64,000 bases of DNA from an uncultured Pelagibacteraceae bacterium. Its GTDB lineage: Bacteria > Pseudomonadota > Alphaproteobacteria > Pelagibacterales > Pelagibacteraceae. Below, piece by piece: positions 31,816 through 42,630 of the stretch. The stretch's first letter is position 1, and every line of letters begins with the position of its first letter. The stretch lies in assembly GCA_902635515.1 (NCBI GenBank), contig CACPOD010000005.1, positions 1-64,000 on the forward strand, given 5' to 3'. A program made the translations under genes and the position numbers. The notes beneath the pieces were generated by a model. The model was not told the origin of the DNA. It searched no databases and saw only the letters and a program-made list of their open reading frames with translations.

Positions 31816-34800
31816 ATGTCCTGAAGAGAAGTCACTTCTAATTTTTTTGTTTTTAGCGATCTAATTGCCTCTAAACATGCCTGAGCAGTGGACATATTAG
31901 TGCAATAAGGAACTTTATTCTTAAGCGTTGCTCTTCTTAAAGCTATTGCATCGCTTAATCTATGTTCACTATTTCCACCTCCAGTATTTATTACTAATGC
32001 AATTTTTTTAGAGTCTAAAACATCAACTATGTGAGGTGATCCAGTGCTTACTTTATTTATAATTTTACATTTCATCCCATGCTTTCGAATATATTCTGCA
32101 GTTCCTCTAGTTGCACATAATGTAAACTTAAGTTTAAGAAGTTCTTTAGCTAAATCTATTCCTTCATCTTTGTGACTATCTTTGAGAGATATAAAAGCTA
32201 ATCCTTGTTTTGGTAATGAGTTAGCTGCTGCGATCTGACTTTTTGCAAAAGCCATTCCAAAGTTTTTATCAAATCCCATAACTTCTCCAGTGGACTTCAT
32301 TTCAGGTCCTAACAACAAATCACTGTTTGGAAATTTATTAAATGGAAATACAGCTTCTTTAACTGCGTACATATCTTTAGATTTATCTTTTAAATTAAAC
32401 TTAGATAATTTTTCACCAGCCATTACTCTTGATGCAATTTTAGCTAGGGGCAATCCTTTTGCTTTTGACACAAAAGGTACTGTTCGACTTGCTCTAGGAT
32501 TTACTTCAATCACATAAATTTCATCTTTTTTAATTGCAAACTGTATATTCATGAAACCTTTTACATTTAAAGCTATAGCAAGTTTTTTAGTTTGTTTTTC
32601 TATTTCTTTAAGAAGATATGGTTTAATTGAAACAGGTGGTAAACTACAAGCTGAGTCTCCTGAATGGATTCCTGCTTCTTCGATATGTTGCATAATTCCT
32701 GCAACGTGAACCTGTTTTCCGTCCGATATGGCATCCACATCTACTTCCATTGCATGATCAATAAATTTGTCAATCAAAATTGGATTTTCCTCTGCGGCTT
32801 TAAATGCCTCTTCAACAAATTTTTTAAGCTGATTTTTTTCATGAACAATTTCCATTGCTCTTCCACCTAGAACATATGAAGGTCTTACCATTAATGGTAA
32901 TCCTATTTTGTCTGCAATTTTAATTGCCTGATTAAATGTTTTTGCAATTCCACTTTCTGCTTGTTTTAGTTTTAATTTATTTAATAAATTTCTAAATCTA
33001 TCTCTATCCTCTGCTAAATCTATAGAAGTATATTGGGTTCCTAAAATTGGAAGCTTGTTATCGTGCAAAAATTTAGCAAGTTTAATTGGAGTTTGGCCTC
33101 CAAACTGAGCTATTACTCCTATCAGATTTCCTTTTTCTTGTTCTTTTTTAATTATGTTAAAAACATATTCTTCTTTTAAAGGTTCAAAGTATAATCGATC
33201 ACTCGTATCATAGTCTGTTGATACTGTTTCAGGGTTACAATTAACCATAATAGTCTCAAAACCTGCGTCTTTTAATGAAAAACTTGCCTGACAACAGCAA
33301 TAATCAAACTCAATTCCTTGACCAATTCTATTTGGTCCTCCTCCAAGAATAATTATTTTTTTCTTATTGGATGGATCGGCTTCACATTCTGAGTTGATTG
33401 AAAAATTTCTTTGATATGTTGAATACATATAAGGCGTAAACGATTTGAATTCAGCCGCACAAGTATCTACTTTTTTATAAACTGGAAGTATTTTAAGCGC
33501 TGATCTTTTTTTTCTAACAACGTCTTCAGAAGTTTTAGTTAATTCCGAAAGTTTTTTATCTGAAAATCCTATTGATTTTATTCTATTAAATTCTGCAAAA
33601 TTCCTAGGAAGTCCTTTAATTTTTAATTGCATTTCACAATCAACTATCTCTTTAATTTGTTCTAAAAACCAAGGATCAATTTTGGATAAATTATATATTT
33701 TCTTTAAATTTATTTTTTTTCTAATTGCTTCAGCAACTAGCAATATCTTATTTGGAATAGTTTCTTTAAGCCTCTTTTCAATTTGCTTTTTATTTAAATC
33801 AAAAATTCTGTCCAAACCTGAAAAACCAGTTTCAAGAGATACCAAAGCCTTTTGTAAAGACTCTTTAAAGTTTCTTCCAATAGCCATTGCTTCACCTACC
33901 GATTTCATTGATGTCCCTAAAGTTGCAGGAGAATTAGAAAATTTTTCAAATGTAAATCTTGGAATCTTAGTCACAACATAATCTATACTTGGTTCAAATG
34001 ATGCAGGAGTAACTTTAGTTATTTCATTTTTTAATTCATCCAGAGTATAACCAACCGCTAATTTTGCAGCTACTTTTGCAATTGGAAATCCAGTTGCTTT
34101 TGATGCAAGTGCTGATGATCTTGACACACGTGGATTCATTTCAATGACAACCATTCGACCATTTTTAGGATTGATAGCAAACTGAACATTTGATCCTCCA
34201 GTTTCAACTCCAATTTTTCTCAAACATGCAATAGATGCATTTCTCATTACCTGGTATTCTTTATCTGTAAGTGTAAGAGCTGGTGCAATTGTAACCGAGT
34301 CACCCGTATGAATTCCCATTGGATCTATATTTTCGATCGAGCAAATGATGATACAGTTATCTTTCTTATCTCTTACAACCTCCATTTCAAATTCTTTCCA
34401 GCCCTCTAAACATTCCTCTACAAGAACTTGGCTTACTGGCGATTCATGCAATCCATTTTTAACAATCTTAAAATAATCTTTTCTAGTTTTGGCTATTCCC
34501 CCACCAAGCCCACCAAGTGTAAAAGCAGGTCTTATAATTGCAGGTAAACCAATTTTTTTTAATACTTTGGATGCTTGATTATTATTATTTACGATTTCTG
34601 ATTTTGGTAAATCTAAACCAATATCTATCATATTTTTTCTAAATTTCTTTCTATCCTCGGCATTAGAAATTGCTTTAGAATTTGCTCCTATCAACTCAAT
34701 TTTGTATTTTTTTAGAATTCCTTTTTTCTCTGCTTCCATTGCAAGGTTAAGCGCAGTTTGCCCTCCCATTGTTGGAAGAATTGCATCGGGTTTTTCTTTC

Positions 34801-35036
34801 TTTAGAATTTTTTCTAATACATCTAGTGTAATTGGTTCAATATAAGTTTTATCCGCAACATCAGGGTCAGTCATTATTGTTGCAGGATTTGAATTTATTA
34901 AAACTACTTTATAACCCTCATCTTTAAGAGCTTTACATGCTTGTGTCCCTGAATAATCAAATTCACATGCTTGTCCTATAATTATTGGACCAGCTCCTAC
35001 AACTAATATGTTTTTAATATCTTTTCTTTTTGGCAT
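31812..35036 (-). CDS. carB: Carbamoyl-phosphate synthase large subunit
   Basis: A 1074-residue CarB that makes carbamoyl phosphate from bicarbonate, ammonia (from CarA) and two ATP, feeding arginine and pyrimidine synthesis. Two homologous ATP-grasp halves are seen, opening with [20 protein letters not shown] and [21 protein letters not shown]-terminal MGS-like allosteric domain has A-T-R-G-T-A-E-Y and N-T-G-G-G. It overlaps carA by 23 nt. Confidence 0.97.
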   Translation of the reverse strand: MPKRKDIKNILVVGAGPIIIGQACEFDYSGTQACKALKDEGYKVVLINSNPATIMTDPDVADKTYIEPITLDVLEKILKKEKPDAILPTMGGQTALNLAMEAEKKGILKKYKIELIGANSKAISNAEDRKKFRKNMIDIGLDLPKSEIVNNNNQASKVLKKIGLPAIIRPAFTLGGLGGGIAKTRKDYFKIVKNGLHESPVSQVLVEECLEGWKEFEMEVVRDKKDNCIIICSIENIDPMGIHTGDSVTIAPALTLTDKEYQVMRNASIACLRKIGVETGGSNVQFAINPKNGRMVVIEMNPRVSRSSALASKATGFPIAKVAAKLAVGYTLDELKNEITKVTPASFEPSIDYVVTKIPRFTFEKFSNSPATLGTSMKSVGEAMAIGRNFKESLQKALVSLETGFSGLDRIFDLNKKQIEKRLKETIPNKILLVAEAIRKKINLKKIYNLSKIDPWFLEQIKEIVDCEMQLKIKGLPRNFAEFNRIKSIGFSDKKLSELTKTSEDVVRKKRSALKILPVYKKVDTCAAEFKSFTPYMYSTYQRNFSINSECEADPSNKKKIIILGGGPNRIGQGIEFDYCCCQASFSLKDAGFETIMVNCNPETVSTDYDTSDRLYFEPLKEEYVFNIIKKEQEKGNLIGVIAQFGGQTPIKLAKFLHDNKLPILGTQYTSIDLAEDRDRFRNLLNKLKLKQAESGIAKTFNQAIKIADKIGLPLMVRPSYVLGGRAMEIVHEKNQLKKFVEEAFKAAEENPILIDKFIDHAMEVDVDAISDGKQVHVAGIMQHIEEAGIHSGDSACSLPPVSIKPYLLKEIEKQTKKLAIALNVKGFMNIQFAIKKDEIYVIEVNPRASRTVPFVSKAKGLPLAKIASRVMAGEKLSKFNLKDKSKDMYAVKEAVFPFNKFPNSDLLLGPEMKSTGEVMGFDKNFGMAFAKSQIAAANSLPKQGLAFISLKDSHKDEGIDLAKELLKLKFTLCATRGTAEYIRKHGMKCKIINKVSTGSPHIVDVLDSKKIALVINTGGGNSEHRLSDAIALRRATLKNKVPYCTNMSTAQACLEAIRSLKTKKLEVTSLQDI

Positions 35037-36210
35037 TTTTTTTCATGTTGTTAATAAATTCTTGAAACAAATAAACACTATCTTGAGGTCCTGGATTAGA
35101 CTCTGGATGATATTGAACTGAAAATACTGGTTTATTCTTTAGTTTGATACCTTCAATACTATTATCAAATAAAGATTTATGTGTGACCTCAATATTTTTT
35201 GGTAATGTTTCTTTAACTACTTCAAATCCATGGTTTTGACTTGTTATCTCAACATTATCATGAATTAAATTTTTAACAGGGTGATTTGCTCCTCTGTGAC
35301 CAAGTTTCATTTTTTTTGTTTTACCACCTAATGCCAATGCTAAAATTTGATGACCCAAACAAATACCAAATATCGGTAAATTTTTTTTAATTAGATCTTT
35401 AATAATTTCTATAGCATATTTCCCTGTTGCAGCTGGATCACCAGGACCATTTGATAAAAATATTCCATTTGGTTTCAAAGCTAAAATTTTGTGGGCACTA
35501 GTTTTACAGGAGACAACTGTAACTTTACAGTTGAAGTCAGAGAAATATCTTAAGATGTTTTTTTTAATTCCATAATCAATTGCAACAACATGAAATGAGT
35601 TTTTATTATTTTTTTTATATCCAAGTTCTTTTTTCCATGTTTTAAGACCCTTCCAAATATAATTTTTCTGGGTTGAAACTACTTCTGCAAGATCAAGATT
35701 TTTTAATCCACTCCATTTTATTGTAGAGTTGATCAATTTATTAATACTAAATTTTCCTTTTTTTGAATAACTAATAGTACCTTTGGGGGCGCCTTTGTCT
35801 CTTATAAAATTTGTTAGGCTTCTGGTGTCTAAGCCAGTAATACCAACAATTTTATTTTTCTTTAGCCAAGTATCTAAATGTAGGAATGATCTGTAATTTG
35901 AAGGTGAAGTTATTTCAGAATTAATTATCACTCCTCTTGCCCATATTTTATCAGACTCATGATCCTCTTTATTAGTTCCAACATTTCCAATATGAGGAAA
36001 GGTAAAATTAATAATTTGACCTGCGTATGATGGATCGGAGATGATTTCTTGATAGCCTGTTAATGATGTATTAAAGCAAACTTCGCCTGTGGCTTCTCCC
36101 TGGTAACCAATTCCAATTCCTTTGAATACCTTTTTATTTTCGAGAACTAAAACGCCTGTATTGATTTGAGATTTTATTTTTGAGTTAGTTTTTTCTAATT
36201 TTTTGTTCAA
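35014..36210 (-). CDS. carA: Carbamoyl-phosphate synthase small subunit
   Basis: A 398-residue glutaminase subunit supplying ammonia to CarB. The N-terminal domain has F-K-G-I-G-I-G and [13 protein letters not shown]. The class I amidotransferase domain has the nucleophile Cys in G-I-C-L-G-H-Q near residue 278 and the H-P-E-S dyad near the C-terminus ([10 protein letters not shown]). carA is first in the minus-strand carA-carB operon. Its 126-bp upstream region is shared with the divergent yqeY gene. Confidence 0.97.
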   Translation of the reverse strand: MNKKLEKTNSKIKSQINTGVLVLENKKVFKGIGIGYQGEATGEVCFNTSLTGYQEIISDPSYAGQIINFTFPHIGNVGTNKEDHESDKIWARGVIINSEITSPSNYRSFLHLDTWLKKNKIVGITGLDTRSLTNFIRDKGAPKGTISYSKKGKFSINKLINSTIKWSGLKNLDLAEVVSTQKNYIWKGLKTWKKELGYKKNNKNSFHVVAIDYGIKKNILRYFSDFNCKVTVVSCKTSAHKILALKPNGIFLSNGPGDPAATGKYAIEIIKDLIKKNLPIFGICLGHQILALALGGKTKKMKLGHRGANHPVKNLIHDNVEITSQNHGFEVVKETLPKNIEVTHKSLFDNSIEGIKLKNKPVFSVQYHPESNPGPQDSVYLFQEFINNMKKNAKKKRY

Positions 36211-36336
36211 TTACAACTCATAAGTTAAAGGTTAATACAATAATTGCTTTATTATCGCAACAGAGATGTAATATAAAATTGTAAAAAAACAATTTTTCTT
36301 TTGAAGAATTTTTTCTTTAAAGTAGATTAAAAAATT
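36211..36336. promoter_or_regulatory. Divergent carA / yqeY intergenic region
   Basis: A 126-bp AT-rich gap between divergent starts, expected to hold the carAB promoter and the promoter of the yqeY-dnaG-rpoD operon. A perfect inverted repeat, AAAATTGT (36275-36282) and ACAATTTT (36289-36296), is separated by six A residues. It could be an operator or a weak AT-only hairpin; in DNA this AT-rich it may also be chance. No PyrR or ArgR site is recognised. Confidence 0.3.
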
Positions 36337-36798
36337 ATGTCATTAAAACAGACCATCGAAAACGATTATAAAAACTCATTAAAGTCTAAAGATAAAAATA
36401 AAATATCAACCTATAGGTTAATATTATCTTCTATTAAGGATTTGGACATTGTTAACAGATCAGGCCCTAACAAAAAGGAAACTGATGATGAGGACATTAA
36501 GAAACTTTTAAAAAAAATGGTTAAGCAACGAGCCGAATCAATCGATATTTATAAAAAAAATAATAGAACAGATCTTTTAGAGGTTGAGCAAAATGAATAT
36601 GATATTTTAACAAGTTTTCTACCAAAGCAACTTAGCGAAGAGGAAACCAAGAAAATTTGTGTAGATGTTATTTCAAAAATTGGAGCAAATTCATTGAAGG
36701 ATATGGGAAAAGTTATGGGTGAACTAAAAAAAACTCACGCAGACGAAATTGATTTTTCTAAAGCAGGATCAATGATTAAAGAATTGTTGAACAAATAA
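36337..36798 (+). CDS. yqeY: GatB/YqeY domain-containing protein
   Basis: A 153-residue YqeY-family protein. It has the N-terminal helical segment S-L-K-Q-T-I-E-N-D-Y-K-N-S-L-K-S-K-D, and Q-R-A-E-S-I-D-I-Y in the middle. The C-terminal helical bundle resembles the tail of GatB (L-K-D-M-G-K-V-M-G-E-L-K). The domain binds tRNA in GatB, but the role of free YqeY is not settled. The TAATG overlap with dnaG and the order yqeY-dnaG-rpoD is conserved in alphaproteobacteria. Confidence 0.9.
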   Translation: MSLKQTIENDYKNSLKSKDKNKISTYRLILSSIKDLDIVNRSGPNKKETDDEDIKKLLKKMVKQRAESIDIYKKNNRTDLLEVEQNEYDILTSFLPKQLSEEETKKICVDVISKIGANSLKDMGKVMGELKKTHADEIDFSKAGSMIKELLNK

Positions 36799-38573
36799 TG
36801 AAATATCCAAAAGAGTATCTTGATGAAATTAAAAATAGGTTGAAAGTTTCAACAGTAGTATCAAAAACTGTTTCCTTAAAAAAAAGAGGCAAAGAATTTG
36901 TAGGTTTGTCACCCTTCAAAAGTGAAAAAACACCGTCATTCACTGTGAATGATGAAAAGGAATTTTATCATTGTTTTGCCAGCTCTGAACATGGCAATAT
37001 TTTTGATTTTGTAATGAAAACTCAAAACTTAAAATTTGGAGAGGCAGTTAAATACTTGGCTCAATTAGCAGGAATGCAACCTTATATGTTTTCAAAACTA
37101 GATGAAGAAAGAGAAAAAAAGTGGAATGAGTATAAATCCATTTTTAATCAATATGTTGAATTTTATCATAATGAACTTTTAAAAAATGAAAATTATTCAA
37201 TTGCTAGAGATTATTTAAAAAATAGATCACTAGGTAAAGATGAAGTAAAAAAATTTAAAATAGGATACATAGAAAAAAATCCGAATTTTTTTGAAAAATT
37301 AAAACAAGATTATAGTGAACAAACACTAGTCGAGACTGGTTTGTTCTATTTAGATGAAAAAAAAAAAATTTATGTCGAAAGATTTAGAGGTCGATTAATA
37401 TTTCCAATCAATAATATTTCAGGTCAACCAATAGCATTAGGTGGAAGAATAATTGAAAATTTAGATTACTTAGCTAAATATATAAATTCACCCGAAACTA
37501 ACTTTTTTAAAAAAGGATCAAATTTATATAATTTAGATTTAGCAAGAAAACTTTCTAATAAAGTTGATCACATTTATCTGGTTGAGGGATATATGGATGT
37601 AGTAGGTCTAAGTAAAAATGGAATAGATAATGCAGTAGCAAATCTTGGTACGTCTTTAACCGAAAAGCAAATTTTAACTTTAAACCAATTTTTTGAAGAT
37701 ATAATAATATGTTTTGATGGTGATGAAAGTGGATATAAAGCTGCTGTTAGAGCTGCTGAAAATTCAATAAAGGAACTAAAACCTGAAAAACAAATTTCAT
37801 TTTTGTTTCTTCCAGATAAAGAAGACCCAGATAGTTATGTAAATAAAAATGGCAAGGCTGATTTTGTAGATTTTACAAAGCAGAGCAAATTATCAATTCA
37901 TCAATTTATTTTTAGTCATTATAAAAAACAAACTAAAAACAATCCATCATCGATGGCTATTTTTGAGAAAAAACTAAGAGAAATTGCAAATACAATTAAA
38001 GATAATTTTATAAAAAAATATGTTTTAGAATACTTTTTAGAAAAAATTGCTGAACTAACACCACATTCCAATCAAAATAATAAAAGATTTTACACAAAAA
38101 AAACAAAATCTTTAGAGAGTACAAAAAAATATTTTAATGAAAGCCAGTCTTTGACTGGAGTTGAATTAAAAGAGTTTTCTTTACTATACTTGGTAATAAA
38201 TAAATTAGATTTGTTGCAAGCAAATATTCATTTGATTGAAAATATTAATTTATTTACTGAGTTTAATAAAAAAATTTTTAAAACGATTGTTGAAAAATTA
38301 AAATATGGTTCACAAATTACAATTGAAGATCTTAACTTGGATGTTCAGTTAGTAGAAAAAATAAACAAATTTGCTCCGATCAAATATATTCTAAAAAATC
38401 AATCTGATGATGATAAAAAAATAATAGAATTATTAGAGGACATTTCTAGAGATTTGATGAATTATGATCTTGAGTTCAGAATTCAGGAACTAGAATCGAA
38501 GTTTTCGGTGGATATGAGCGAGTCTACTTTTAATGAGTTAAAAGAGCTGAAAAAAAAGCAGAATCTCCATTAA
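36798..38573 (+). CDS. dnaG: DNA primase with altered N-terminal zinc motif
   Basis: A 591-residue primase that makes RNA primers at the replication fork. The TOPRIM domain has L-V-E-G-Y-M-D-V-V near residue 270 and C-F-D-G-D-E-S-G near residue 308. The N-terminal CHC2 region is recognisable (P-F-K-S-E-K-T-P-S-F-T-V), but of the four zinc ligands only C59 remains; the other positions are S38, K41 and S62. A C-terminal helicase-binding-like region follows. It sits between yqeY and rpoD, the macromolecular synthesis arrangement. Confidence 0.95.
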   Translation: MKYPKEYLDEIKNRLKVSTVVSKTVSLKKRGKEFVGLSPFKSEKTPSFTVNDEKEFYHCFASSEHGNIFDFVMKTQNLKFGEAVKYLAQLAGMQPYMFSKLDEEREKKWNEYKSIFNQYVEFYHNELLKNENYSIARDYLKNRSLGKDEVKKFKIGYIEKNPNFFEKLKQDYSEQTLVETGLFYLDEKKKIYVERFRGRLIFPINNISGQPIALGGRIIENLDYLAKYINSPETNFFKKGSNLYNLDLARKLSNKVDHIYLVEGYMDVVGLSKNGIDNAVANLGTSLTEKQILTLNQFFEDIIICFDGDESGYKAAVRAAENSIKELKPEKQISFLFLPDKEDPDSYVNKNGKADFVDFTKQSKLSIHQFIFSHYKKQTKNNPSSMAIFEKKLREIANTIKDNFIKKYVLEYFLEKIAELTPHSNQNNKRFYTKKTKSLESTKKYFNESQSLTGVELKEFSLLYLVINKLDLLQANIHLIENINLFTEFNKKIFKTIVEKLKYGSQITIEDLNLDVQLVEKINKFAPIKYILKNQSDDDKKIIELLEDISRDLMNYDLEFRIQELESKFSVDMSESTFNELKELKKKQNLH

Positions 38574-38640
38574 ACTGACTAAATTAGTAATGGATTTTTA
38601 TACAATTGACATTATATAAGACATCCTAATTCAAATTACT

Positions 38641-40464
38641 GTGGAAAGAATAATTACAAAATCATTTGCTAGACTTATGGGTCGTGGTACTCATAGAGGC
38701 TTCATAACTCATGAAGAACTGAGTAAGTCGTTAGGAAAAAGAAATCTTTCAGATGAAAATTTAGCTCAGGCATTTATTCATATTTTAGATGAAAATATTT
38801 CACTAGTAGAAAAAAAATCTGATTTTAAAGTTTTAAGAAAAAAAGAAAATTCAAATAAAGAAGAAGGTAAAACAATAGAAAAAAGTGACGATCCTATTCG
38901 TATGTATCTCAGAGAAATGGGTGGAGTTGAGTTACTTTCAAGAGAAGGTGAAATAGCAATTGCTAAAAGAATAGAAGCTGGAAAAGATGTAATGTTAATT
39001 GCACTTTCTCAAAGTCCAATTACAGCTCAACAATTTTTTGAATGGAATGAGCAGTTACATAAGGATGAAATTCTTGTTAGAGAAATTATTGATATTGATA
39101 CAAATTATATGGAAGATGAGTCAACCGGTCCAAGCGCTAAGCAAAAAAATGCAGGAGAGTCAGATAAGGAGGAAGGTTCTTCAGATGAGGATGATGATTT
39201 TAATCCAACTTTAGCAGCAATGGAGACTGAAATAAAACCTAAAGTTTTAAAAACAATAAACGTGCTTACAAAAGAGTATTCTAAGTTAATTAAATATCAA
39301 AAAGAAAAACTTGAATGCATTTTAAATTCTCAAAATTTTTCTCCAGCAAAAGAGAAAGGATATGAAAAAATTGTTAATGATATTTTGGAAAATATTAAAT
39401 CTTTGCAATTATCCCCGTCAGTTTTGGAAGATTTAGTTCAAAAACATTATGTAGAGAATAAAAAAATTATTTCATTGGAAGGAAATCTTTTAAGACTTGC
39501 TATGGATCATAAAATTTCAAGGAACGAGTTTATTAAATTTTATGTAGGAAACGAAATTAATCCAAATCTCAGAAAGTTTTTGGATACAAACTCAATATGG
39601 AAACAATTTTTTAGCAAATATAAAGATGAGTTTAAAAATATTCGGGAAAGATTAATTGAAATAAGTCATAAACTTGGAATTTCAGTTACTGATTTTAAAA
39701 AATTGGTTAGCAGAATTCAAAAGGGTGAAAAAGAGTCAAGAATTGCAAAAAAAGAAATGGTTGAAGCAAACTTGAGGTTAGTTATTTCAATTGCTAAAAA
39801 ATATACAAATAGAGGTCTACAGTTTCTAGATTTAATTCAGGAGGGAAATATCGGATTAATGAAAGCAGTAGATAAGTTTGAATATAGAAGAGGCTATAAA
39901 TTTTCAACTTATGCAACTTGGTGGATTAGACAAGCGATTACTAGATCAATTGCTGACCAAGCAAGAACAATTAGAATACCTGTACACATGATTGAAACAA
40001 TCAATAAGATAGTTAGAACTCAAAGATTAATTTTAAGTGAATTTGGTAGAGAAGCTACTCCAGAGGAATTAGCTAAAAAATTAAGAATGCCATTGGATAA
40101 AGTGCGAAAAGTTCTAAAAATTTCTAAAGAACCCGTTTCGTTAGAAAAACCAGTGGGAGATGAAGAAGATAGTAGTTTAGGAGATTTCATTGAGGATACA
40201 AAAGCTTTAGCCCCACTAGAACAGGCTATTAAATCAAATTTAGGTGAAGCTACAACTAAAATTTTATCTACGCTTACGCCTAGAGAGGAAAGAGTTTTAA
40301 GAATGAGATTTGGTGTAGGAATGAACACTGATCATACATTAGAGGAAGTAGGGCTGCAGTTTTCTGTAACAAGGGAGAGAATCAGACAAATTGAGGCAAA
40401 GGCACTTAGAAAGCTGAAACACCCTAGTAGATCAAAACAACTAAAAAGTTTTTTAGAAAGTTAA
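38641..40464 (+). CDS. rpoD: RNA polymerase sigma factor RpoD (sigma-70)
   Basis: A 607-residue primary sigma factor starting at GTG. Region 1.2 is [12 protein letters not shown] near residue 82. Region 2 has [11 protein letters not shown] and [19 protein letters not shown], with the -10-binding segment [14 protein letters not shown]. Region 4 ends with [17 protein letters not shown] less conserved acidic insert (residues about 165-195) lies between 1.2 and 2. It follows dnaG by 67 bp and precedes tRNA-Val by 3 bp. Confidence 0.97.
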   Translation: MERIITKSFARLMGRGTHRGFITHEELSKSLGKRNLSDENLAQAFIHILDENISLVEKKSDFKVLRKKENSNKEEGKTIEKSDDPIRMYLREMGGVELLSREGEIAIAKRIEAGKDVMLIALSQSPITAQQFFEWNEQLHKDEILVREIIDIDTNYMEDESTGPSAKQKNAGESDKEEGSSDEDDDFNPTLAAMETEIKPKVLKTINVLTKEYSKLIKYQKEKLECILNSQNFSPAKEKGYEKIVNDILENIKSLQLSPSVLEDLVQKHYVENKKIISLEGNLLRLAMDHKISRNEFIKFYVGNEINPNLRKFLDTNSIWKQFFSKYKDEFKNIRERLIEISHKLGISVTDFKKLVSRIQKGEKESRIAKKEMVEANLRLVISIAKKYTNRGLQFLDLIQEGNIGLMKAVDKFEYRRGYKFSTYATWWIRQAITRSIADQARTIRIPVHMIETINKIVRTQRLILSEFGREATPEELAKKLRMPLDKVRKVLKISKEPVSLEKPVGDEEDSSLGDFIEDTKALAPLEQAIKSNLGEATTKILSTLTPREERVLRMRFGVGMNTDHTLEEVGLQFSVTRERIRQIEAKALRKLKHPSRSKQLKSFLES

Positions 40465-40467
40465 TTT

Positions 40468-40542
40468 GGGCCGTTAGCTCAATAGTAGAGTACTGCATTG
40501 ACATTGCAGGGGTAGTTGGAGCGTAACCAACACGGCCCACCA
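40468..40542 (+). tRNA. tRNA-Val (anticodon GAC) with atypical D/T loops
   Basis: A 75-nt cloverleaf directly after rpoD. Acceptor GGGCCGT (40468-40474) pairs fully with ACGGCCC (40532-40538), followed by discriminator A and encoded CCA. The anticodon stem CTGCA/TGCAG closes loop TTGACAT, anticodon GAC (40500-40502). The T stem GTTGG/CCAAC is perfect, but the T loop is AGCGTAA rather than TTCRANY. The D loop AATAGTA lacks the G18-G19 pair (reads A-G), and position 48 is A. Stems argue for a folded RNA; the altered elbow may mean a degenerate or lineage-specific tRNA. Confidence 0.88.
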
Positions 40543-40575
40543 CATTTGGATTTTGTATCAAACAGTAAAATTAAT

Positions 40576-41277
40576 TTATTTTATAATTCTCCATTTAACA
40601 AGATGATAAATGTAGGAGAAAAAATGATACCACTGCACTTTTTTTCCTTCTCCATAATTTCTAGAATTAATTGTAACAGGAACTTCAAAAATATTTATTT
40701 TTTTATTTCTTGATAATTTGGCTGTTATTTCTGGTTCTATTTCAAAACCATTTGAGGTTATGTTAAGATTTTTGATTACTTCTTTTTTAAAAACTTTATA
40801 GCCTGTTGATATATCTGTAAAAATTTTATTATATAATAAATTTGTTGTGAATGTAATTATCAAGTTTGCAATATAGTTTGGAAAACCAACAATTTTAGTT
40901 GCTTTTGCCCTTGTTAGTCTTGAGCCGTATACAACATCAGCATTATAATCAAAAAAAGGCTCTAAAAGCACACCATAATCCTTTGGAGAATATTCCAAGT
41001 CCCCATCCTGAAATAAAATAATATCACCAGAAGCTTCTTTAAGCGCATTTTTTATATTTGCACCTTTTCCCTCGTTTTTGTCTTTATAAAGTATTTTAAC
41101 CTTTTCTTTTTTAATTTGTTTTAAAATACTTATTGTTCCATCATTCGAATTATTATCAGAAACAATCACTTCTAAATCCATATTTCTAATATCTGCTTTA
41201 AGTACAGACTCGATACAAGATTGTATTGTGTCCTTTTCATTATATACCGGTATCAAAACTGATAATTTTTTATACAT
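40576..41277 (-). CDS. Family 2 glycosyltransferase (polyprenyl-phosphate sugar synthase-like)
   Basis: A 233-residue GT-A glycosyltransferase. It opens with L-S-V-L-I-P-V-Y-N-E-K-D-T-I near residue 5, has V-S-D-N-N-S-N-D-G-T near residue 40, the metal-binding D-G-D-L-E-Y near residue 92 and a late Y-G-E-G-K-K-V-Q-W motif. These match the DPM1-like group, which transfers a sugar from a nucleotide donor to a polyprenyl phosphate. No membrane helices of the GtrB type are evident. It lies downstream of a GT-C-like membrane protein, which could use the lipid-linked sugar; this pairing is inferred. Confidence 0.82.
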   Translation of the reverse strand: MYKKLSVLIPVYNEKDTIQSCIESVLKADIRNMDLEVIVSDNNSNDGTISILKQIKKEKVKILYKDKNEGKGANIKNALKEASGDIILFQDGDLEYSPKDYGVLLEPFFDYNADVVYGSRLTRAKATKIVGFPNYIANLIITFTTNLLYNKIFTDISTGYKVFKKEVIKNLNITSNGFEIEPEITAKLSRNKKINIFEVPVTINSRNYGEGKKVQWYHFFSYIYHLVKWRIIK

Positions 41278-41304
41278 AATTTAATTTATTATATTCAAAT
41301 AATT

Positions 41305-42630
41305 TTATAGTTTTACAATTTTATTTTTAAATAGTACTGAAAACATCAAAATATAGAACCCTGATGTTTGTAGCAGCAATCTATCTAAACTTGCAGCTAA
41401 ATACCATTCAATATCATAAGGAGTTGTTAAAAACACTCCAAATATAAATATAAAATTTAAAATTAAAAAAACAAAAAAAATTCTTAAAAGTTTTATTTTT
41501 TTAAAATTATAGATACAAATAATTAAACCTATTAAATTAATTAACCAAATAGGATACTTAAAAAAACTATTGATTGAGTAATAACAAATGTAATAAACTT
41601 TATTAACAAAACTAATAAAATCCATATTAAAAATAAACTCATAATCAATTTCAAACTGTAGTATTGTATCCTCTTTTAGAATTACAAGAAAAATATAAGA
41701 TTTTAAAACCATTGATAAAATGACCATAATTACTAGAAAGTAACTATTTAATTTTTTTTTAGTTTTAGTTTTTATTTTATTTTCATAGAAGAAAAAAATT
41801 AAAATTATAAAAATAGAATATATTAATCCCTCATTTTTTATCCATGGAAGTAATACTCCAGTAAAAACAAAACATATGTGGAATAATTTATCATTTATTT
41901 TATTGTAATAGTTATTAATTAAAAATGTCGCAAAGATTGTTATCAATGAAAAAATTAAATAGTCTTGATAACCTCCAAGCTTATCGTCATAAGTACACAT
42001 AAATAGAAACACTATTAACAATACTTTTTTTAATTCTTGAAGTTTTTTAAATGAGAAAGCGATCCCAAATAATGAAACTATATAAATGTAATCATAAAAT
42101 AATCTTCCCAAATATTCATATTTCATCCAGGAGTTTTTCCAAAAAAAAGCCCATATGTATGAGCCTAAATGGGGGTAATGATTAAAAACATTTTTTTCAA
42201 CTGAATAATTATTTATTTCAAAAAAATAACCTCCATTAAAGAAGAAATTTACTTTTTCTTTCCATAAAAATCCATCCCAACCCAACTCTACTTTATAAGC
42301 TGTGTTGAAAAAAATACATATTAAAAAAAAAATAAATATTATATTTAATAATGAAATTGAGAATTTTTTTTCAAAAATATTCTTAATACAAAAAATAAAA
42401 AAAATAAAATACAAACAAAAAATAAATAAGAAAATATTTTCAATGCTTATTTTTAAAAAAGAACATACAAGAAGTAAAAACATTAATAGCAAAGAGTTAA
42501 GACTTATAGATTCAATAAAATTTATATTAGTAAAGTTATTATTTTTTATAATTAAGAATCTATTAACGGGTAAGGATGTAAAAATAAAAAATAATATTAT
42601 TTGAAAAAAAATTAGTAAAATTTCATTCAT
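41305..42630 (-). CDS. Multispanning membrane protein, possible GT-C glycosyltransferase
   Basis: A 441-residue protein with about ten or more hydrophobic helices and little else of high complexity. After the third helix a loop reads G-W-D-G-F-L-W-K-E-K, and further H-Y-P-H-L-G-S-Y-I-W-A-F-F-W. An acidic residue in the first large loop followed by a H-Y-P-type segment is the layout of GT-C enzymes, which use polyprenyl-linked sugars. This assignment is inferred; no close family is recognised. It overlaps the small upstream gene by 4 nt and is 27 bp from the GT2 gene, forming a three-gene operon. Confidence 0.6.
   Translation of the reverse strand: MNEILLIFFQIILFFIFTSLPVNRFLIIKNNNFTNINFIESISLNSLLLMFLLLVCSFLKISIENIFLFIFCLYFIFFIFCIKNIFEKKFSISLLNIIFIFFLICIFFNTAYKVELGWDGFLWKEKVNFFFNGGYFFEINNYSVEKNVFNHYPHLGSYIWAFFWKNSWMKYEYLGRLFYDYIYIVSLFGIAFSFKKLQELKKVLLIVFLFMCTYDDKLGGYQDYLIFSLITIFATFLINNYYNKINDKLFHICFVFTGVLLPWIKNEGLIYSIFIILIFFFYENKIKTKTKKKLNSYFLVIMVILSMVLKSYIFLVILKEDTILQFEIDYEFIFNMDFISFVNKVYYICYYSINSFFKYPIWLINLIGLIICIYNFKKIKLLRIFFVFLILNFIFIFGVFLTTPYDIEWYLAASLDRLLLQTSGFYILMFSVLFKNKIVKL

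Noticed and set aside
38574-38640. TTGACA before rpoD as a -35 element
   Set aside because: The bases 17 bp downstream do not form a -10, so no promoter can be called with confidence, though one is likely near.
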